Below, one piece after another: positions 34,177 to 42,191 of a DNA stretch of 64,000 nucleotides. How positions within the stretch are numbered: position 1 is the stretch's first letter; the number at the start of each line of letters is the position of its first letter. The notes below the pieces were generated by a model. That model was given only the letters and a program-made list of their open reading frames with translations. It searched no databases and had not been told where the DNA came from. This DNA is from Peribacillus sp044761665. Lineage in GTDB: Bacteria > Bacillota > Bacilli > Bacillales > DSM-1321. The DNA is taken from contig NZ_JBIWCW010000013.1 in assembly GCF_044761665.1 (NCBI RefSeq), positions 1 through 64,000 of the forward strand, given 5' to 3'. Both the position numbers and the translations under genes were made by a program.

Positions 34177-35475
34177 ATGATCAAGCTAATGAAAACGAAG
34201 AAAAAAGTGAATGATGTCAATTATGAGAAATTCAGCAATGAAGTGGGTATACATTTAAAAAAATATATAAAAATAGAAACTCAGATTGAAATGATTCAAT
34301 TAACGCACCACGATCTTTGTATTATTCGTTCACTTCAACCGATCGTAAAAGCTCATATAGTGGAGATTGTTGATAATTTCTATAAAAACTTGGAAAAAGA
34401 AGACTCTTTGATGCACATAATAAACAATCAAAGTACGATTGACCGACTTAGGAAAACGCTACAAAAGCATATCTTTGAAATGTTCAGTGGCGTAGTTAAT
34501 GATGAGTTCGTTAATCAACGCTATATCATCGCCCATGTGCACGCGCGTATAGGTTTGGAACCGAAATGGTATATGTGCGCTTTTCAAAACTTGCTTCACT
34601 CCCTTATCGAAATCTTGTTCCCGATGATGAGCAGTTTAAAGGAATACAATGAAGTCACTCTTGCGGTGACGAAGATTCTTAATTTGGAACAGCAGATAGT
34701 ATTGGAAGCATATGAGCTGGAAAATGAAAACATCAGAACGCAGGTTGTGGAAGAAAAACGAGCCATCATGCAAAAAGTAAGCCGGAATGCAGAGGAATTG
34801 GCTGCTATAAGTGAAGAGGCAGAAAGTTCTACGCATAACATTGTAGAAAAAGTGGGGGATATCCACACTATATCTGAATCTGTCTGTAATGTAGCAATGG
34901 CTACGGAGGATAAATCGAAGATAGGGGTCCTACGGCTGAATAAGATTGGAAAAGGGATGGATAACGCGAAACTAAATATGGAACAACTCTCGGACGACAT
35001 GAAGGAGTTGTCCGTGATATCACAGGAAATCAACCGCATTGTAGCGATGGTCACTTCGATAGCGAATCAGACCGATCTTCTTGCCTTGAATGCGGCGATT
35101 GAAGCTGCCAGGGCAGGTGAACATGGCAGAGGGTTTGCCGTTGTGGCGGGTGAAGTACGTAAATTGGCCGAAAGTACAAAGAATTCCGTTGCCGAAGTAT
35201 CGAGATTGATCAATAATATTAGCAATCATACCAAGGTGATGACGTCATCAATCTCCACTGTCAATGAAAATATCACGACAAGTAACAAGGAGAACAAAGA
35301 AATAGGATTATTTTTTAATGAAATCGTGGAATCCATGACCATGGTTAAAGAACGGAATGTAGGTATTGCGAAAGAGATGACTGACCTTCATGCATATATA
35401 GAAGGAATCAGCCAATCGTTTGTACAGGTGACTATCACTTCAGAACAACTAACAGAACTGACAACCCATTTGTAA
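34177..35475 (+). CDS. hemAT: HemAT-like globin-coupled aerotaxis transducer
   Basis: This 432-residue protein, the same length as B. subtilis HemAT, has an N-terminal globin sensor (about 30-185), with proximal His expected at 122 in AHVHARIGLEPKWY. A short methyl-accepting-type signalling domain has the conserved hairpin IANQTDLLALNAAIEAARAG. It has no membrane helices. HemAT senses oxygen and controls CheA in the chromosomal chemotaxis system. A GGGGAG site precedes ATG 34177. On a plasmid it would add to the host's oxygen taxis. Confidence 0.9.
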   Translation: MIKLMKTKKKVNDVNYEKFSNEVGIHLKKYIKIETQIEMIQLTHHDLCIIRSLQPIVKAHIVEIVDNFYKNLEKEDSLMHIINNQSTIDRLRKTLQKHIFEMFSGVVNDEFVNQRYIIAHVHARIGLEPKWYMCAFQNLLHSLIEILFPMMSSLKEYNEVTLAVTKILNLEQQIVLEAYELENENIRTQVVEEKRAIMQKVSRNAEELAAISEEAESSTHNIVEKVGDIHTISESVCNVAMATEDKSKIGVLRLNKIGKGMDNAKLNMEQLSDDMKELSVISQEINRIVAMVTSIANQTDLLALNAAIEAARAGEHGRGFAVVAGEVRKLAESTKNSVAEVSRLINNISNHTKVMTSSISTVNENITTSNKENKEIGLFFNEIVESMTMVKERNVGIAKEMTDLHAYIEGISQSFVQVTITSEQLTELTTHL

Positions 35476-35744
35476 GTTTTAGTGTTACGGAAGCAAACTT
35501 TTCAAGGCATGAGTTCTCTATTGAATTGAATTCATGTCTTTTTGTTGTCTTGTTAGGGATTGCATTTAACAAGCCATAAAGTTGGTTATCCTATAATTAC
35601 CTGAAATCAATAAAAAATAATTGAAATTCCCTTATTCGTTTCAAAAGTTTATTGTTTTGAATTTAGTAATCAGCCTGTATACAAGACTAATAGATTGGAA
35701 AGAATGGATATATGTAGATTTATAAAAGGAGGCTGAAAAGAAAG

Positions 35745-35879
35745 ATGGAAAGGAAAATGGTGCTATTAGCAGATTTTATCCAGGATGATCGATTTGAATT
35801 AACCTACTACTTGGCATATATTTTCAATCAAACTACGGAGTTTCCTCCAAGTAATAAATTCGATCTTTTTGTAAAGTAA
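35745..35879 (+). CDS. Small unknown ORF (44 residues)
   Basis: The frame MERKMVLLADFIQDDRFEL... has 44 residues. AAAGGAGG is 15 bases upstream of ATG 35745, too far for ideal use; ATG 35757 has a closer GAAAGGA. Coding character is plausible but weak, and no family is recognised. Stretches 35476-35744 and 36081-36238 hold no gene, except a likely promoter before mntA. Confidence 0.3.
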   Translation: MERKMVLLADFIQDDRFELTYYLAYIFNQTTEFPPSNKFDLFVK

Positions 35880-35889
35880 GGGTTTAAAT

Positions 35890-36060
35890 AACGGGAGAAG
35901 AAAACTCTATATCTTAACATGCGAAGGTACAGGTGAATCGGAGAGATGCAATTTTTCTATTGGGAAGGTAATATTGAATGCTTAAGAGCATAAGGAACCG
36001 AATGGTTCTAGAACAATATACTGGATTTGACCTTCACCAAATTTTTTGGGTCCCCTTAGA
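35890..36060 (+). repeat. Dispersed repeat, copy 1
   Basis: It contains AATGCTTAAGAGCATAAGG within GGTAATATTGAATGCTTAAG, shared almost letter for letter with 37325-37455 over about 36 bases, with weaker similarity on both sides (GGGAGAAGAAAACTCTATATCTTAA). It ends in TTTTTTGGGTCCCC and a T-rich stretch. It may be a MITE-like or bcr-type chromosomal repeat, or a repeated RNA element. Confidence 0.5.
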
Positions 36061-36238
36061 GAGGTCTTTCTTTGTTTGTTACCCCAATTACTAACGGTAA
36101 CTATATATTTGTTTTCGAAAAACATGGTTATGCTGATATTAAAACAAATTTGAGTAAAAGCATCACTGTTCCAAGAACAATAGATATAAGAATGAAGGTT
36201 TGGTATACTATTCGTATTATCATTAGGGAGTGTGACTT

Positions 36239-36646
36239 ATGAAAACAGAGATGTTTCAAAGTATTCAAGAATTCCTAATAAGCAAAGTCAACCCTTCCTT
36301 TATTATCATATTCGGTTCTTACGCCAAAAACACGATACATAAGGATAGTGACATTGATGTGGCGTTTTACAGTCAGGATTCCCTACATTCTACATATGAC
36401 CTATTTTTAATGGCACAGGAATTGGCAGATCATTTAAAAATGGATGTGGACTTGGTCAATCTACGTACAGCATCTACCGTCTTTCAGGCACAGATATACA
36501 CGACAGGCACTGTAATTTATTCGAAAGATGATAATCTCCTCAAAAATCAACAAATGACTGCCCTTAGCATGTACGCTAAATTAAACGAGGAACGCGAAAA
36601 TATCCTAAAAACAATAGCGGAAAGTGGGTTCATTTATGAAAAATGA
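36239..36646 (+). CDS. mntA: MntA-like nucleotidyltransferase antitoxin
   Basis: The 135-residue protein has a minimal nucleotidyltransferase active site: GSYAKNTIHKDSDIDVAF, with Gly26-Ser27 and Asp38/Asp40. MntA antitoxins neutralise HepT by adding AMP to its active-site tyrosine. It overlaps the HEPN gene after it by eleven bases, the standard layout. The ribosome site GGGAG lies before ATG 36239. Confidence 0.88.
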   Translation: MKTEMFQSIQEFLISKVNPSFIIIFGSYAKNTIHKDSDIDVAFYSQDSLHSTYDLFLMAQELADHLKMDVDLVNLRTASTVFQAQIYTTGTVIYSKDDNLLKNQQMTALSMYAKLNEERENILKTIAESGFIYEK

Positions 36647-37040
36647 TGTGATTTTAAACAAAATCAGTGTTATAGAGCGCTGTATAAACCGTGTAACTGA
36701 TGTATATGCTGACAATCCAGATAATCTTAAGGATTATACCAAACAGGATTCCATTATCCTTAATATTCAACGGGCGTGTGAATCATCCATCGATTTGGCT
36801 ATGCACATTGTAGCTGATCAAAGGCTGGGGCTACCTCAAACAAGCAGAGACGCATTTGATATGTTACAGGTGCAATCGATTATTGATAAAGACATAGCCA
36901 AGCGCCTAAAAGCTATGGTTGGATTTAGAAATATTGCGGTACATGATTACCAAACCATCAATTTAGACATTTTAAACCAAATTGTAGTAAATCACCTCGG
37001 AGATTTCACTGATTTCACAAAACAAATCCTGAATAACTAA
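36636..37040 (+). CDS. hepT: HepT-like HEPN ribonuclease toxin
   Basis: This protein of 134 residues belongs to the DUF86/HEPN family, with the RNase motif R98-NIAV-H103-D-Y105 (RxxxxHxY). The tyrosine is the residue modified by MntA in known pairs. ATG 36636 is the likely start; the frame also begins at GTG 36624. The active-site motif is intact, so the toxin should be functional. A toxin-antitoxin pair on a plasmid probably supports stable inheritance or phage defence. Confidence 0.88.
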   Translation: MKNDVILNKISVIERCINRVTDVYADNPDNLKDYTKQDSIILNIQRACESSIDLAMHIVADQRLGLPQTSRDAFDMLQVQSIIDKDIAKRLKAMVGFRNIAVHDYQTINLDILNQIVVNHLGDFTDFTKQILNN

Positions 37041-37324
37041 TAGTGAAGTTACGTGAGATACAAAATACGAGTCTTTCTTATAAATACGAATAAAGATGCG
37101 ATAAGGAATAACAAGTTTTTAATTCAAGTGAATCTTCCAAATTTGCCATTGAAGATGTAAAAGTTAAATATTGAGGCTAGTATTATCCACTAAGTTAAAC
37201 TTCCTATTTAATTTAAATAGTTAACGTTGCCTGATTCAATAAACTTGAATATATAAGAATAATCTTCTAAGGAGTCCTCTCTAAGTAATAAACCCAATTT
37301 TTCTGTTAATTGGACGCTTGTTGG

Positions 37325-37455
37325 ATAATGGGGAAAAAACTTATACCTTAATAGGCGAGTGTTATCAATGGAGAGGTAATATTAAATGCTTAAGAGCATA
37401 AGGAACGGAACAGAAAGTATGTGGATCTTCACTTAATTAGGGCATCCTTTTGGAG
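37325..37455 (+). repeat. Dispersed repeat, copy 2
   Basis: GGTAATATTAAATGCTTAAG and the following AGCATAAGGAAC match copy 1 at 35890-36060, with similar flanks (GGGGAAAAAACTTATACC). The two copies flank the mntA-hepT pair in direct orientation. The rest of 37041-37324 and 37456-37699 shows no gene. Confidence 0.5.
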
Positions 37456-37699
37456 CCTTTTTTCGTTTTACCAAGACTATTAGAATCAAGTGATTATTAT
37501 TCGCAACAGATTACAGTAATAAGAATAAACGATTCATATCGTTAAACATAAACCTCGTTAGAATATATAATTCCAAGCCATCAATACCTTTTTAGCTTAT
37601 CTTTATCAATACTAAGACAAGATCTCTAATAAAATGCTAAATAGTAGAATAAAGAAATTAAATAGAGCAATTCACAAGCTTGCTCCTTTTTCAAAGGGA

Positions 37700-38110
37700 T
37701 ATTTATAGAAGAAGGTAAGTCTCAAATAGAAGTTTAGCATTTTGAAGGTATCATTGAAATTGACGAGATCATTTTCTATACTCTCAAAAAGGACAACATG
37801 GAATTACTGAATGCAAACCTTGCAAGCGTGGTGGAAATTCCAAACATAGTGGAATAAGCCACGAACAGCTATGTGTCCTCGTTGCCAGTGACCGAACAAA
37901 GCAACAGTATATAAAGTTGATTGTATGGGGCGTATTGTGAAGCCAAAAGTTGATGCACTGATTGCTTCTAAATGATTCATTGAAAACGTGCTAGTAACTG
38001 ATGCGTGGAGAGCCTACAATACCCATGCAATAGAAAAGGGCTTAGAACACTATTCTAATCCAGACTTAAAGTATTATCCTATCTATTGCTATCAAACGGA
38101 AAATTCAAGT
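37700..38110 (+). pseudogene. IS1595-family (ISXO2-like) transposase remnant
   Basis: In shifting frames the stretch reads GIIEIDEI, then SEKG-like and KPCKRGGNSKHSGISHEQLC, then VKPKVDAL, ENVLVTDAWRA and EKGLEHY. This is the order of the ISXO2-like DDE domain of IS1595 transposases. At least four frameshifts or stops make it dead. It lies next to other debris up to 38268. Confidence 0.7.
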
Positions 38111-38169
38111 GGGAGTTGAAGTGGTAATGGCACTAATCGCTAGTTTATTTGAGGAAATCTAAAAAAAAT

Positions 38170-38268
38170 AGAACTGTCCCAACAGACAATCGTGGTGCTG
38201 GCTCGTGGGTATCTCAACAATTAAGTGACTATCCCGATGGTACAAAGGTTTTATTCGTTGTAGAGTAA
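38170..38268 (+). pseudogene. C-terminal fragment of an unknown protein
   Basis: The last 32 codons before TAA 38266-38268 read RTVPTDNRGAGSWVSQQLSD and so on, a plausible protein end without a start codon. A stop lies 18 bases upstream. It is probably a leftover of a gene cut by the IS1595 element. No family is recognised. Confidence 0.35.
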
Positions 38269-38389
38269 TTTGAGTAAAGTTATGAGAGTCTTGCTACATT
38301 AGATTAAGGCTCTTTATTAAAAAAATCTGAAGACTGTATTCCTCTTTTATTTTTTATTAAGCTACCACTTGTTAAAACACACCAAAAAA

Positions 38390-38406
38390 GCACTCCTCGT
38401 GAGTGC
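38390..38406. terminator. Small bidirectional terminator
   Basis: A GCACTC/GAGTGC stem with a 5-base loop has an A6 run before it and a T5 run after it, suiting termination on both strands, for example of the 38451-38642 gene. Confidence 0.55.
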
Positions 38407-38450
38407 CATTTTTCAATTTAGTGGTTGGAACTGGCCTTTAACCGTTCAGA

Positions 38451-38642
38451 CTAATAAGCTGCTACATAGTAGAATAATATAGAGATAAGGAATGTGAAAG
38501 ATAAGGTAAACCAAAAAGTGTTCTTCGTATAATCTTCATTATTTAATTTAATTTTTTGTAGTATAGCAATGAAATTTAGACATAAAATAATACACCATAC
38601 TGGTGTAGTTAAAAATCCAAAAAAGTCTAAAAATATGTTCAT
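38451..38642 (-). CDS. Small membrane protein (63 residues)
   Basis: This 63-residue protein has two hydrophobic helices (FFGFLTTPVWCIILCLNFIAI and the C-terminal TFWFTLSFTFLISILFYYV). A GGGGGG site precedes ATG 38642. It follows the broken 38710-39390 gene with a 67-bp gap, and could be an immunity protein for the toxin-like product next to it. That link is positional only. Confidence 0.55.
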   Translation of the reverse strand: MNIFLDFFGFLTTPVWCIILCLNFIAILQKIKLNNEDYTKNTFWFTLSFTFLISILFYYVAAY

Positions 38643-38709
38643 AGAAGCAACCCCCCTTATCTAACAAAGATAAAGAAAGGATAGCATAAACTATCCTTTC
38701 TAAGCAGTA

Positions 38710-39390
38710 TTAGGTGTTACCGAAGGTGAAACTATACTCAACATAGGTTTCATATCCAGATTGTAACCATTTTCTTGGAATATCCACAGAAACCGGCCCG
38801 ATCGAAGCACTTACACAAGTTGTTTTTACATAAGCAGGTTCTCCTTTTTTGGATTTACCTACCCGCACTTCTCTCCTCATATTAATATTTTGATAGTCGC
38901 CGCCACCTAATTTTATAGTCACATAGTGACCGTAGGATTTCGGGCTTTTCATACTCAACATTTTGTCATCAAAAGTCCAAGTTGTACCACCTTTGCCGTC
39001 AGCAATCTCTTTTCCTTGATCCCAAAAACCTGAAAATGAGTCGGCTTTAGCAACAGCTTCCTCACTCCAAGCGGACCCTAAAACATCGGTCTTAGTGCTT
39101 AATGGTTTATCATTCGAATGAGCATTTGAAACGAACAAGTATTTATACTGAGTACTAGTGGAACCAAGATAAATCACTTGTTGGGTTAGCTCCATATCAC
39201 CCTTAACTTTTATTTTTATTCCGTCTTGAGGCAAAGCAGCCATTAAAGAGATTCCAGAATTTTGTTCCACTATTGACGGATATACATTCTCGATTTCTAA
39301 AGGGGCTCCTGTTGCTTCATTAGTATGTTTTTAGATCTTCAATTTTCTTTTGCATTATGAGTTCTTCATTCTCTTCGGTGTATACCGTTT
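38710..39390 (-). pseudogene. Secreted-type protein of unknown function, frameshifted N-terminus
   Basis: The open frame 38710-39270 encodes 186 residues (GISLMAALPQDGIKIKVKGD; a beta-rich C-terminal half). It has no proper start: coding-like sequence continues upstream (TNEATGAPLEIENV) to about 39325. A frame change near the T5 run 39328-39332 then leads into another open stretch, TVYTEENEELIMQKKIEDLK. I read this as one longer gene with a lesion and a decayed signal peptide. An antimicrobial protein is possible. A GTG at 39270 could still start a short product. Confidence 0.5.
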
Positions 39391-39637
39391 TTGTATTTGA
39401 AATTATTGAAATGCAAGAGTGGATAATCAACGGCTTGCTTTTTTAATTCCAGTTTATTTAATTTTAGAAAATTCAATAGAAGGATTGTTACTAGTTACTC
39501 ATATTACAAATTAGAGTGACTTTAGTTTTTAGTAGGATTGGTCAGTATAAACCAAAAGTAAACTGATAAGTAGGAATAAATATGGTAAATTAACATTAAG
39601 AAATTGATTCCCATAAGGAAGAAATGAGGAATATAAA

Positions 39638-40969
39638 ATGGAAACATTAGGTGAAAGAATTAAACAAAAAAGAAAGGAACTCGGTCTTAGACAAGAAGAT
39701 TTATCAGGACCTTTCCTTAGTCCAGCAATAATAAGTTTAATTGAAAGAGGAAAATCAAATCCTTCGTTAAAGACCTTAGAAATCATTGCTTCAAAATTAG
39801 GAGTGAATGTAAATTATTTGGTTGATGGAGATATGGTCATGATTAGAAGTGAACCTGATCAAGCGTTAAACATATTGAAAAGATTAATCAGTAATGAAAA
39901 ACTAATAGAGGCCAAGGAATTGTCCAATGATATTGGTAAAATGGAATTAAGTTTTGTAGAAAAGGGAATTTTTTATAAACTGGAAAGCCAAATCTGTATG
40001 GCTGATGGAGAATTCGAAATTGCCATAGAAAAATTAAATAATGCTCTCCTTTATTTAACATTTCAGCAATTGGATGATTTTGTTGAAGTTTATTTTCTTA
40101 AATCTGAGTGTTACTTTAATACTTCAAATTACGATTTAGCTATCACAAATGCTTCAAATGGTTTATTGCTGTTAAATTCTAATTTTTCATCTATAGAAAC
40201 ATTATTAAAGTTGAAATTATTGTATATTCTTTCTTATGGGTATTGCCGAAAATATAAATTTAAAATGGGCTTATCAAAGATAAACGAAGCATTAATTTAC
40301 ATGAAAGAAACCAACTTTTCTTATTTAAAAGGAAAGTTTTATATGTTGAAAGGCTTAGCCCATCTTTATTTAGATGAATATAAAGATGGGATTGAATATT
40401 CACAACAAGCTTTGAGGATTTTACAAAAAGAAGGAGAACCTAATGATATTGCTGGATGCTATACCAATCAAGGCATTTTATTTAGGGAATGTGGAGATTA
40501 CCAACAATCTTTAATTGAATTAAATAAAGCATTTAAGCTAGCTATTGACATTGGTAATACGAAACTAGAACGAAATACTTTATTCGAGATGTCGTTGACT
40601 TACTTGGAGTTGAAAAATTACGACAAGGCATTGGCAATGCTAAAAAACATTGTTAAAAGTTTTAAAGACACCGATCGAACTTTTGATATATCTATGAATA
40701 TCAAGTGTATTCTTCTACAGTCTTTTATTAAAATAAAAACAAATGATTTGAAAGAGGCTCTGAGGTTGGCAAATGAAGCCGAATCTTTAGTTGCACATGG
40801 AGAAGAACAATTTGTATTAGCAAAAATATATACTTTGAAATCGAAAATTTTTAAAGAAAAGGGAGATATTGATAAGACTTTTGAGGTTATGACGAAAGCT
40901 TTGAATATATATGAAAAAGAAGATTCCCACGATATGATAAAGTTTTTTAATAAAATTTTATCATTTTAA
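39638..40969 (+). CDS. XRE-TPR regulator (RRNPP type)
   Basis: This 443-residue protein has an N-terminal Cro/C1 helix-turn-helix (LGERIKQKRKELGLRQEDLS, then ISLIERGKSNPSLKTLEIIA) and about nine tetratricopeptide repeats to the end, such as GCYTNQGILFRECGDYQQSL. This is the plan of PlcR/NprR-like regulators that bind small secreted peptides. A tiny secreted peptide gene faces it 95 bp downstream, and the peptide-linked biosynthetic operon begins 1 kb away. It may control either or both. Confidence 0.82.
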   Translation: METLGERIKQKRKELGLRQEDLSGPFLSPAIISLIERGKSNPSLKTLEIIASKLGVNVNYLVDGDMVMIRSEPDQALNILKRLISNEKLIEAKELSNDIGKMELSFVEKGIFYKLESQICMADGEFEIAIEKLNNALLYLTFQQLDDFVEVYFLKSECYFNTSNYDLAITNASNGLLLLNSNFSSIETLLKLKLLYILSYGYCRKYKFKMGLSKINEALIYMKETNFSYLKGKFYMLKGLAHLYLDEYKDGIEYSQQALRILQKEGEPNDIAGCYTNQGILFRECGDYQQSLIELNKAFKLAIDIGNTKLERNTLFEMSLTYLELKNYDKALAMLKNIVKSFKDTDRTFDISMNIKCILLQSFIKIKTNDLKEALRLANEAESLVAHGEEQFVLAKIYTLKSKIFKEKGDIDKTFEVMTKALNIYEKEDSHDMIKFFNKILSF

Positions 40970-40999
40970 TCTATTGAGTTAAAGAACTCAATGAACCAC

Positions 41000-41037
41000 A
41001 AAAGGCCTTTGAAAGTGGAATCTTTCGAAGGCCTTTT
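41000..41037. terminator. Bidirectional terminator between regulator and peptide gene
   Basis: Arms 41000-41015 (AAAAGGCCTTTGAAAG) and 41022-41037 match in 15 of 16 positions with A and T runs on both sides. It serves the two convergent genes. Confidence 0.8.
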
Positions 41038-41064
41038 TAATATGCTCATTATTTTTAATGCAAA

Positions 41065-41229
41065 TTAAACATTTTTGGCAGATTGTATATTAGATGGCCA
41101 AATTGGATCGTTTGTAACTGAAGTTTGATTACTTTTTACTTCTACATGATTAATTAAATTCGTGGATAGAAAAATTGCACTAGAAGAAATTATAACAATT
41201 AGACTTGCCCTTTTAATTTTTCTTAACAT
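41065..41229 (-). CDS. Small secreted peptide precursor, candidate signal for the RRNPP regulator
   Basis: This 54-residue protein has a basic start (MLRKIKRA), a hydrophobic signal core (SLIVIISSSAIFLS) and a polar C-terminal part ending VTNDPIWPSNIQSAKNV. An AAAAGGAG site lies 10 bases before ATG 41229. Size, signal peptide and location beside an XRE-TPR regulator match Phr/PapR/SHP-type pheromone precursors; convergent order occurs in Rgg/SHP pairs. The mature peptide cannot be defined from sequence. Confidence 0.6.
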   Translation of the reverse strand: MLRKIKRASLIVIISSSAIFLSTNLINHVEVKSNQTSVTNDPIWPSNIQSAKNV

Positions 41230-41315
41230 ATAGCATTGACTCCTTTTTTTGTGAATGTATGGATAATTATTTCATTATATGAAAAAAATGTCAATATTAA
41301 ATGAGTTTATTAATG

Positions 41316-41861
41316 TTATTGTATGGAATGGGGATTTTTAGAATGCATAAGCTTTGTATAATGGATAAATTCATTTGCAAACTCGATAAGTCTTTTCTTA
41401 CATTCTGGAGATAGGTTATTGTCATTGATTTCTTTTGAACTAATGGCAAGTTGTTGAGGAATTACTAGTGCATGTAGGTTTCTAAATACTAATCGCAAGC
41501 CATTAAGGGTATTAGTCCCTGCTTTGATCCCACCACTGGAAGCGATCAAGCCAATTGGTTTATTTGAAAAAACATCTCCATTAAGATGATCAATAAAATT
41601 TTTAAGAGCTCCGGAATACCCACCATGATATTCTGGAGAACCGATGATGAATGCTTTTGTATTCATAAACTTAGTCAATATTTTTACTAAATCTTTATGT
41701 GGAGGAGTAGCCGGATTAAATAAAGGGAGATTCAAATTGTCAATATCTATTATTTCACTTGAAAGCCCTTCTCTTTCAAGCAATTTACTCATAAGTACTA
41801 TTAGTTTTTTTGTATTTGAGTTTGGATTTAGACTCCCATTGATTAGTACAATATTACTCAT
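41316..41861 (-). CDS. NADPH-dependent FMN reductase-family flavodoxin-like protein
   Basis: This protein of 181 residues begins SNIVLINGSLNPNSNTKKL (FMN phosphate-binding loop) and has the GSPEYHGGYSGALKNFIDHL signature of this family. ATG 41861 follows AAGGAGGGA; a longer frame to 41882 includes that site. It is an NAD(P)H:FMN oxidoreductase of unknown substrate. It is transcribed away from the peptide operon, sharing its 170-bp promoter region. Confidence 0.87.
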   Translation of the reverse strand: MSNIVLINGSLNPNSNTKKLIVLMSKLLEREGLSSEIIDIDNLNLPLFNPATPPHKDLVKILTKFMNTKAFIIGSPEYHGGYSGALKNFIDHLNGDVFSNKPIGLIASSGGIKAGTNTLNGLRLVFRNLHALVIPQQLAISSKEINDNNLSPECKKRLIEFANEFIHYTKLMHSKNPHSIQ

Positions 41862-42029
41862 TTTATCCCTCCTTAGCCTCATTTTAACAAATATTCTCTA
41901 TATATTAACGTTAAAATATAAAAATATTTAATAAAATTAAAATATTTAAATTTTATGTTGTTTTTAAATATAATAAATGGTATATTTTTCTTGCAAGGGA
42001 AAATATTACATAATAGGAGGTGCTGAATC

Positions 42030-42128
42030 ATGGAAGAATTAAACCTTGATGCATTCTTGTCTGATGTTGCTGCTGAAGAAATAGATGCACAGAGCTTAGA
42101 ATTATCCCCAATCGCGGTTGCTTGGTAA
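42030..42128 (+). CDS. 32-residue precursor-like peptide of a putative peptide-derived pathway
   Basis: The peptide has an acidic leader-like part (MEELNLDAFLSDVAAEEIDA) and a short hydrophobic C-terminus, SPIAVAW, ending in Trp. AGGAGGTG lies 7 bases before ATG 42030. The LNLDAFLSD/EEID wording recalls acidic leaders of RiPP precursors. There is no Cys, and few Ser/Thr, so a lanthipeptide is unlikely. A perfect hairpin follows, then the operon. I infer a scaffold or core peptide, perhaps modified at its C-terminal Trp. Confidence 0.6.
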   Translation: MEELNLDAFLSDVAAEEIDAQSLELSPIAVAW

Positions 42129-42135
42129 TTTCATT

Positions 42136-42167
42136 AGAAATCGATGTGCTTTTGCACATCGATTTCT
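42136..42167 (+). terminator. Perfect hairpin between the peptide gene and the operon
   Basis: A 14-bp perfect stem (42136-42149 with 42154-42167, loop TTTT) begins 7 bases after the peptide stop. Only a short TTAAATTTTAT follows, so it may be a partial terminator that lets the peptide mRNA outnumber the enzyme mRNAs, or stabilise it. Confidence 0.7.
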
Positions 42168-42191
42168 TAAATTTTATAGGAAACAGGTGAA

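Noticed and set aside
42030..42128. Lanthipeptide, sactipeptide or thiopeptide precursor
   Set aside because: The peptide has no Cys and almost no Ser/Thr in its C-terminal part, and none of the needed enzymes is encoded nearby.
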